Shown here piece by piece: positions 56,358-64,000 of a stretch of DNA of 64,000 bases. The notes beneath the pieces are model-generated. The model was not told the origin of the DNA and ran no database searches. It saw only the letters and a list, made by a program, of their open reading frames with translations. The translations under genes and the position numbers were made by a program. Source of the DNA: Sambucus nigra (Eukaryota; Streptophyta; Magnoliopsida; Dipsacales; Adoxaceae); assembly GCA_949130495.1 (NCBI GenBank), contig OX422207.1, positions 830,092,073-830,156,072 on the forward strand, given 5' to 3'. Position 1 is the first letter of the stretch; each line of letters opens with the position of its first letter.

Positions 56358-57480
56358 ATGTATTCGTTGTACATTCAACGTATCCAACTGGGTTAAAAGA
56401 GTTTATTACTAAGTTTCACACCACATCTAATTAAATGAAAAATGGAACAAAAAATGATCCATTAAATATAGGAAATGGTCATTCCCCCGCCTTTCTCATC
56501 TTCCCTCACTCCATTTAAGAATGAAATGAGCATTATGCCTTCAAATTTGTTCATTTTTGCCTCCAATACAAAATACATTGATAAAAACTAAAAATCTGTT
56601 TTTTAGATCAAAAATAATTTTTAACTTTTTATAAAAACATTTGAACTATTTAAAAAATCTGTTTATTTATTAAAAAGCTGCTTATAAAAAGTAAATATAG
56701 TTTTATATAAAATAAAAAGTGTTTTTCAAAAAATAAAAAATAACTTTTTTCCAATTTAAAAAAAAAACTGTTTGTATATGAAAATAAAAAATCATTATTT
56801 TGAATAATTTTTTTTTTTTAATAATAACTAAGTTTAATTAAAAAACAGTTTAAAAGTTGTTTTTGACTTTTTAATTGTTGTTAAAAAAACCAACTCTTTG
56901 GATAACGATGTATTCGTTGTACATTAGACGTATCCAAGTGGGTTGAAAGAGTGTCTTACTAAGACTCACACCACAGCTAACTAAATGAAAAATAGAATAA
57001 AAACGGATCTGTTAAATATACGGAATGGTTATTCCCACACATGTTCTCATCCTTCCCCACTCCATTTAAGTATGAAACAACCATTATGCACTTAAATTTG
57101 TTCGTTTTTTGCCTCCAGTTCAAATACACTTAAATCTGCATTTTAAATAGAAAAATAATTTTAAAATTTTGTAACTTAAAAAAAAAAAATTACCTATTTA
57201 CTTGCTTCTTCTTTTTATTAAAAACTAATTATAAAAAAGTAAAAAAAAAATAGTTTTATGTAAAATAAAAAGTGTTTTTACAAAAATAAACTGGTTTAAC
57301 TATTGAAAAAATAGCATATTTCTAAGTCATTTTACAAAAAAAAAAAACTATTTTAAAAACTGTTTTGTAAGTAAAAATAAAAGAATCTTTATTTTGAATA
57401 AAAAAACTTTTATAATAGTAACTATTAATAAAAAAAACTTTAAAAAATTTATTTTTAACCTTTTTACTATTTTAAAAAAT
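56358..57480. repeat. 550-bp direct duplication
   Basis: TATTCGTTGTACATT starts at 56,361 and again at 56,911, followed by matching CGTATCCAA-TGGGTT and TCACACCACA-CTAA-TAAATGAA and an AT-rich tail in both copies. Period 550 bp. Confidence 0.85.
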
Positions 57481-58160
57481 CAACTGTTTAGAAAACCTTC
57501 TTATTGTTTTTTATTAATTTAAAACTGTTTATAAACATAAAAAATGTTTTATCTAAAATAAAATCTTTTTTTTGCAAAATTAAACTGTTTTAACTATTTT
57601 AAAAACTTTTTTTAATATCTTATTACAAAAGCAAAACTTTATTTTGGTAAAAACTGTTTTTTATATAAACATTTTTTTACATTTATAAACAGTTTTTAAT
57701 AAATAAATAACAGATAAGAAGTTTTTCTTAAACCGTTGAAATGGTTTCTTAAAACAGTTGAAAAAGTTGAAAACAATTTTCTAAAAATATCTTCTTATTA
57801 AAAGTCGTTTTCATTAAAAAAAAATTATTCAGAATACAAATTTTTAGTTTTTGTTTATTTTATGTTTTTGTAAAACAAAACAACTTTTAAAACGTTTATT
57901 TTGTTAAAAAAAATAATAAAATCTGTTTTTAATAGCTAAACCAATTTATTTTTATAAAAACAATATTTATTTTATATAAAACTATTATTTTACTTTTTAT
58001 AAACAGTTTTTTAATTTAAAAAACAGATAAGGTTTTTAAACTATTAAAATGTTTTTATAAAAACAGATAAGAAGTTAAAAACATTTTTTTTAATTTTTAA
58101 AACAATTTCTTACTAAAAATACTTTTTTATATATTTTTTTTATTGAAAATACATTTTTTT
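56560..58160. repeat. extremely AT-rich A-tract/T-tract region
   Basis: About 1.6 kb of AAAAACTGTTTTTA-type low-complexity sequence with the motif in both orientations, giving many short foldbacks. No coding. Confidence 0.8.
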
Positions 58161-58209
58161 AATTTTATCAAATGAATTTGTGTCGGAGAAACATATAGAC
58201 AACTCTAAG

Positions 58210-58391
58210 CAGTGGCGGATCCAGAAATATGAGTAAGAGGGAGCCAAACAATGTATATCTATTTTTGTAGGGGCCGAATCTATAAAAATACAATTTTTTT
58301 TCTAAAATTTTAAAACTATAGGGTTAAAATTTGAAATTCTTTAAAGCTTGGGGGTCCAAGGCCACCCCTTGCCCCCCTGTATTCGCCTCTG
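58210..58391. mobile_element. hAT-like MITE, 182 bp
   Basis: Terminal inverted repeats CAGTGGCGGATCCAG and, inverted, CAGAGGCGAATACAG. Flanking 8-mers ACTCTAAG (58,202-58,209) and ACTCTGAG (58,392-58,399) match at seven of eight, the hAT target-duplication length. The internal GGGGGTCCAAGGCCACCCC is typical of this common plant MITE. Confidence 0.8.
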
Positions 58392-58399
58392 ACTCTGAG

Positions 58400-59650
58400 G
58401 GCATAATGGCCATTCTATATTCAAAATAAAGTTGGGTAGGATGAGAAAGGTGTGGGAATCCCAATCCCTAATTATATACGTTAAAAAACGAAAATATATG
58501 TTCAAACCTTTTTATTGCTAATCATTGTTCAAGAACATGATCTGTTGCAAAGTTCATCATGTTGCAAAGTTCATCAGCTTAGGTTTTGTCAGATGCCCCA
58601 TTATTTCATTTGGACTACTCCATCTTTTTGTTGATCGGCCCATATAAAACATGTGGAATCTAATGCATTTATCCAAAGAAGATCAAATATTATAAAAAAC
58701 AAATCGGCAGAGTACATTTAAATATGGTATATGGTATAAACCGCAAAAAAAATGAGATGTCTTTGTTAACAATATAAAATCTTCCAATCTTGATAAATTT
58801 TCACCTGTCTAAACCTAGCTTCCCCTATTTAACCTTACCTTCTTAAAAAACTTTCAATCTTGATCAATTTTCCAGTCACATCAGGAATATGTCTGATGTG
58901 AAAATGAACGCCTAGTTAAGTAGATAAGAATGAGAAAGAGGCTTTGATGTGAATACAAACAGTGTAAATTTTTTACTCTTATTCGTAATATGAGAGGAAG
59001 AGATAGAGGTTGAAAGAGAAAGAAATTTGTAGAATGCTTTTTGATTTACATAAAAGAATAAATGAGTTATATAGATTTACACATTGAAGATGAAATGAAT
59101 CGCTAAGAGGAGGAGATGGCTTCAAATCTAGAGTTGTGTACCTGTCAGATTAAATGTAGTGGTATCATAGGAGACGAAGAGTTAGGAGTGCCATCGTATG
59201 TGGACATCAAAATAGATAGATAGATAGATGTAATTAATGGTATTGTTGCATGTCAATTCTATTAAAAGAGATACCAAAATTATATTATGTTATTAGATAT
59301 ATAGATAAGTCCTTGACACGAACAAATTTTAATACCATTATTAATTTCATGTTCGACCACCGATGGCATGAACTTCTATAATCTTAATCTCTTATTGCTT
59401 AACGTGAGAAATTCCATCATCTGAATGCCTTAATAGTGTATATATATTTGTATAATCCCAAATTCACTCTACGGATTATCTTTGAGACTCAAACCCGAAT
59501 ATTAAAGGATTAAATTCCGTTCTAATAACTAACTGTTACACCTACCCTCATCATAGACAAAATGAAATAATACCCTATTATACACATAATATAACGATTT
59601 ACTTTATACGAAAATGAAACGCAAGCGCACAATCACACTCAGATAACCTA
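58400..59650. other. AT-rich intergenic
   Basis: Nothing coding is supported. A TAGA microsatellite of about five units lies at 59,210-59,229. Confidence 0.5.
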
Positions 59651-59651
59651 T

Positions 59652-59663
59652 GCTTCAATACCA
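59652..59663 (-). promoter_or_regulatory. possible primer-binding site of an eroded gypsy element
   Basis: Minus strand TGGTATTGAAGC matches the initiator tRNA-Met site at nine of 12 bases and lies three bases from an LTR-like TGTGACGCC start. Confidence 0.4.
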
Positions 59664-59666
59664 AGT

Positions 59667-60480
59667 TGTGACGCCTTATTTTCAAGTGTGAACGCAAAAA
59701 TCCTTTTTATACTTTAATTTCATATAAAAAAGAGCCCCGTTTGAAAAAAAACATTTATTTTATTTATTTGTGTCACAAAATATGTTTAATTTAATTAATT
59801 AAATGTTATCGAGCTTATGAAATCATAGGAACACTTGAAATAAAAGCGTTTTGCAGTTCCGTGAAATAATTAGACACTAAATAAAATTCGCAATTGTCGT
59901 GTATTATTACAGCCAAACTAAAAATCCTTGCTTTATAGTCAAATGATAAAAATCAATGTCCGAAAATAAATTACATAATTAAAATGAATAGTGATAGAGC
60001 TCTAATTGCATTGATAACTCTCATTTCCTTTCTCGTTATCCTCGTGGATTTCTCTCCCTGAAGTACTTGGGGGGTTATTAAATAACGGGGTATAATATAG
60101 AAACGTATATCTACATACATGTAAAATATATTTTAGTAATTATGAAATCATTTTTCATTTGATTAAGTGTTCTAATGCAAGTTGTACAGTAACCATGCAA
60201 TTGACATTATGACCATGCAACCCGGGCAGTGAGCCCACTAACACTTAACCTTTATTAAGTTACCATCTATGCCCACTTAATTTAACCATTAACGTAATTG
60301 CACATTTTTTTCAAGTTGTTTCATAAACTTTCTTTTGCATTAATGAGTTTCATGCTCAAAATCATCCTTTCACTTGAATAATCGAGATACCAATCAACGA
60401 ATTTTATAAGACCTGTAACCGACTTCGATCGTTCCAAAATATGTTCATGATCAGTGGTATTGGGTCTAAGCATTATACCA
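59667..60480 (-). repeat. possible gypsy LTR remnant
   Basis: Starts TGTGACGCCTTATTTTC, as gypsy-1 starts TGTGACACCCCGAC, with a primer-like site at the right distance. The far end is not defined. AACCCGGGCAGTGAGCCC near 60,218 recalls the GGGTCAGAGCCCG block of the other LTRs. Confidence 0.35.
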
Positions 60481-61256
60481 TACTCTAGGGCTCTGGGCTC
60501 TCTTTGAACTTCCCGACTACCTCTGAGTGTCTTTTACTTGTTATGACATTGTAACACTTTTCCTTTATTTAATATAATTGTTATACAATAATTGTGGAAC
60601 ATCTCATGTTATGAGAAGAATCATATCAAACCACTCGATAGTGTGAAACATCTCTGTCCCGGCCAAACTAAAACTATAGAAAGACCTCATCCCAGAAAAA
60701 TATCCCAGCCTCTCCTCTACCTGGGTGGACTGGGTGGATGATAGTAATATAGAATGATAACTTGTAATATTAAGTCCTAGCCAACAGCATGTGCGTGGAA
60801 CGTCAGACAAGTATCATGTGCAAAACCTTCCTTGTATGGGTAGAACATTAAATAACATTTAAGTGACCCACTAGCAAGATGATCCTACCTGGACCAAAGA
60901 TTCCATCACACATTCCTTTAATAGCAATCATTATAAAAAGGCCGAATCCCCCAAAGGGATCAAGGCAGGCAAGAAATCGTCCATCCTACCCCAGTAACCT
61001 ATCGAGATATCTTTTACTTTACTTCCATCCAGACTAAGATACTACACCATTTGTATGAATTTAATACGAAAGAAACAAATCAATCTGTAGGCGTAGGCTC
61101 ATTCTTGAAGGTTGAACCACATATCTCTCAGTGTTAATATTCTCATCCTCATATCCATCTTTGTTTATCTACATTCATTTCTTATTTATTGTTTGTTATC
61201 TATGATTGAATTTAATCCAGTTAAGACAACATTAAATTAAGCTTTAGACAATAACA
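60481..61256 (+). repeat. probable 5' LTR end of a Tat-like gypsy element
   Basis: Non-coding sequence ending TAGACAATAACA directly before a Tat-type primer site. The left limit is not resolved. Confidence 0.4.
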
Positions 61257-61259
61257 TAA

Positions 61260-61278
61260 TGGTGTCATTTATGGGAAC
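61260..61278 (+). promoter_or_regulatory. Tat-type primer-binding site
   Basis: TGGTGTCATTTATGGGAAC corresponds, with transitions, to the TGGCGCCGTTTGTGGGAAC signal I recall for Tat-lineage elements. Confidence 0.5.
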
Positions 61279-61579
61279 GGTTAAAGCCTAGTTGTTTCTT
61301 ATCCAATTCCCAACTCCAAATTGTGGAAAATTTAGACTTAATTAAGAAAAATCCCCCTAAATTTTGTCAACAACCTTCTTGCTAATTTAATCAGCCAACT
61401 CACTTGATTTCGTGCCTAAAATCCTTGATTTACTTTTCCATTAAAAAATTCCATATAAACTACATCTAAACACTTTCATTTCTAGCCTAAAAAAATCCCC
61501 CTTCTGTTGAAACCTAAACACTTCAGTCATACTCTGTTTCCTATGCATATACTCTATTTTTCTGGGAATTTTTATAACA

Positions 61580-61741
61580 ATGGCACAACACCCAAAAAGT
61601 AATAGGGAAAAAGAGGTTGCACCACCCTCAACCCCTATTGGAATAGGGGATCTAGTAGGATTCATGCATTGCTTAGTTAAAAGTCATGAAGATATACAAG
61701 AAAATATGAGGCAACTCACCCAAAGTGTGCTGGTCTCATAG
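61580..61741 (+). pseudogene. gag N-terminus of a Tat-like gypsy element
   Basis: MAQHPKSNREKEVAPPSTPI and then GFMHCLVKSHEDIQENMRQL, a start plus coiled-coil-like helix common at gag N-termini. TAG at 61,739-61,741. Eroded continuation (RRPEPS, later frames) to about 62,100. The distance from the primer site (about 300 bp) fits a gag start. Confidence 0.4.
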
Positions 61742-62357
61742 AGACGACCAGAACCATCCCTAATAATTCTATCTTGGGAAAACAATCTAGGTAAATGCAG
61801 GGAATCACCTCCTCATAAAACTACAGAGATAGGAGTTAATAGAGCTAAGGAAAAGCTTTGGAAAATCCCAGAAGACTAAACCTAGGGTCTGAGATGAACA
61901 AATATGCTCGGACACAAGGGTCCGAACTTAAAGAATCCTCTAACCAATTAGGTAGAATGTATACTATGAGTTTTACTGGTGATGATGATGATTAAACATA
62001 TTTGAACGAATAAATAAGTGCCTTTGAAAGTACTAGTCTTTCATAGGGTTAGAAGGATCAGGGCTCGAGCACATCCGCACCACAAATATGGCACAACACG
62101 AGAAAAATACGGGAGGTAGGTTCCAAAAAGAGTGAACAATTCAAGATGAAATAGTAAGGCATTGAACAAGTTCACACATGTCAGATGAAAGGTTCCTTAA
62201 GACCATTGTTATTCTTATAGTATCATATCATACAAAGTATACAATATTGGGTTCTGCTATTCCTTTTTTTTTGCAAGCTAGAAAGTGGAACCTACAAAAG
62301 TTATATACATAATAGGAGTAATATGTGTCAATGGCATGGTTATACATTTTTACAGTA
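61742..62357. other. eroded continuation, nothing firmly recognised
   Basis: Broken frames that may be gag remnant, then AT-rich sequence. Confidence 0.35.
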
Positions 62358-62368
62358 TATTTAGTCTT

Positions 62369-62553
62369 GTAATAAGAGGTCGTACCTTAAAGTGATGGAA
62401 AGTTCTTTCGCCCAAACTACGGTTGATCTCGGGTTCGACACATGAGAGCAGCCTCTCCATATATAACACGTATAGGGGTAAGACTAGCTAACATTCGACT
62501 CTCCCAGACCCTGTAGTTAAGCGGGAGCCTTATGCATTGGGTACGACCTTTTT
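62369..62553 (+). mobile_element. SINE with features of the plant Au family
   Basis: Starts near GGTCGTACC, carries a pol III B-box-like GGTTCGACAC (62,433-62,442), then GAGAGCAGCCTCTCC, CTCTCCCAGACCCTG and GCGGGAGCC, and ends GGGTACGACC followed by a T-run. That order and the T-tail match the widespread Au SINE as I recall it. The target duplication TATTTAGTCTT is found at 62,358-62,368 and 62,554-62,564. Confidence 0.85.
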
Positions 62554-62564
62554 TATTTAGTCTT

Positions 62565-63958
62565 ACGGTATTTACATGCATCATGATTACAAAATATTAA
62601 GTGCCTTCAAGACACATAATTAGGTGCATCGTGGCTAGGGAATATTCGGTGCCTTTAAGACATCAATGTTTTGCCCCATGCTTAAGACACACTATATGAA
62701 CAAGATATAAATTTCCAATTTCTAACATAGTAAAGGCAAATTCAAAACTGCCAATATTGTTGGTCTCCAATGTACATTTGGCTACAAATACTCTGTGCTA
62801 TGTCACAATCTGCACATGACATAGGCATGCTCATGATCATTTTAAATTTTCTTAAATATTGAAGAGATAAAATATAATTTTAGGTATTATAAGATCTTAA
62901 TTAATGTTCATGGTTACTTAAATATCAAATTGATATAACTTTAATTAAAAAAAATAACAAACTTATTTTCCCCTTTGAACTCTATGCCTCTAGATTAAAC
63001 CCAACAAAAACCATCTAACATTCAAGGAAAATAAATTGAAAATTTTATTGGAAAATGCAATTTGTCCTATTTTTCTCATTGTCTTAAAATAGAAAAATTA
63101 TAAAATATTCATCAAAACATCCAACTGCATAAAGAAAATTGAAAATTAATTTTTTTTAAAACAAACCTAAAGGAAGAAACAAAGATGCAAAGTACAAACA
63201 TGATAATGTAGAATTGAAGAGTGACACAACTTAAAGTAATATGAGAAAGTTTAGTCTATAGAAACTATGATTCTCATACAATATGATAGAAAATCTCAAA
63301 ATAACATGAGAAATGTCCAGTACACAAAATACAATAGAGGTTGACAAACAAATCACCCCACATAATACCTGAACTAAAGCCTCAGAGTATATAACATAAA
63401 ATGTATGTAATAAGATTATTGATTTAATCACCCACAAGCTAAACACACATGAATAGTTGTATGTTTAATTGTTCATAACCTATGATTCTCACGCATTGTA
63501 AGCCTGGCTTGCTATAACCTAACACATTCATGTAATACCCAATTCACCTATAAAATGACTGAAAATGAACAAAGGAATATATTAAAGTAAAAACAAAATC
63601 CTTAATACTCTGAAATTATATGTTGACCCATAAAAACTAATGTTCCACTTAGTGTTAGAATTTATGGGTTTATTTAAGTTGACAAAATCAGATTTTGGTC
63701 AACTTTAGGATCAATTTAATATGGGACCCACATGTCTTTTGAGACAGTTCGAAGTGGTAACGTGTTCTCCTCCGAGAGGAGTACACCATGGTATACTCAC
63801 ATACGTAAAACCATAAATTAATGATGAGAAATTGTAGCTCAAATTACCCACTTTGATCGAGGAATTGGTTGAAGTGTTATGTTAAAGCTCTTGTCCCACA
63901 TAGGAACATTGAGAAAAATGGGAGTAGTATAATATAACCCAATTTGGCTTAAAGGCTT
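62565..63958. other. AT-rich intergenic
   Basis: No gene supported. At 63,890-63,955 TTGTCCCACATAGGAACATT resembles a phrase of copia LTRs (GTCCCACATCGG in the copia LTR here), but no element boundary could be set. Confidence 0.4.
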
Positions 63959-64000
63959 TGTGACAACCCGGATATAATTATGATAAATCAAGAATACCTT
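63959..64000. repeat. possible gypsy LTR start, cut by window end
   Basis: TGTGACAACCCGGATATAAT resembles the TGTGACACCCCG starts of gypsy LTRs. Only 42 bp are visible. Confidence 0.3.

Overview
The window is AT-rich DNA from a flowering-plant nuclear genome, probably a eudicot and probably pericentromeric or otherwise gene-poor. It holds Ty3/gypsy and Ty1/copia LTR retrotransposons with initiator-tRNA-Met-like primer sites, a CACTA (En/Spm) transposon, a LINE scrap, a SINE with the hallmarks of the plant Au family, and hAT-like MITEs. I see no rRNA, tRNA, organellar or bacterial gene. The only host gene family I recognise is a truncated ARM-repeat gene near 54.1-54.7 kb. Species cannot be named from the sequence alone.

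Layout. 0-5.3 kb: decayed CACTA element on the minus strand (TNP2-type transposase, then a Transposase_24/TnpA-like gene). 6.5-10.2 kb: eroded plus-strand gypsy pol, probably Tat lineage, with no visible reverse transcriptase, running into its own LTR-like tail. 10,177-20,993: complete chromovirus-like gypsy element (gypsy-1, minus strand, about 3 kb LTRs, TSD GTTAT) inserted into that tail, which resumes at 20,999 and is partly repeated from about 22.82 kb. 25.56-39.07 kb: an unrecognised minus-strand multi-exon pseudogene with an array of tandemly amplified, phase-0 exons. It is split by a second complete gypsy element (gypsy-2, 27,009-36,468, TSD GTAAA), which sits in an intron, and by a solo LTR (36,739-38,539, TSD GGGAG), which sits inside an exon. 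39.8-40.5 kb: gypsy gag scrap. 42,689-46,457: internally deleted copia element (TSD ATTAC). 46.7-49.9 kb: one LTR, related to that of gypsy-1, whose 5' part is inverted to make a 317-bp inverted repeat. 50-64 kb: MITEs, LINE fragment, ARM-gene fragment, AT-rich tandem duplications, gypsy LTR/gag scraps and a SINE with target-site duplication.

How the parts relate. Nothing in the window looks like a working operon or pathway; it is a layered record of insertions. Every pol gene carries stops or frameshifts. In gypsy-1, whose two LTRs are still very similar, several nonsense changes and a D-to-N change in the reverse transcriptase catalytic motif are C-to-T/G-to-A transitions, as expected from deamination in methylated DNA. 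The most unusual features are the serial exon array (66-nt exons repeated at about 153 bp) and clusters of perfect DNA palindromes inside LTRs that are otherwise unrelated.
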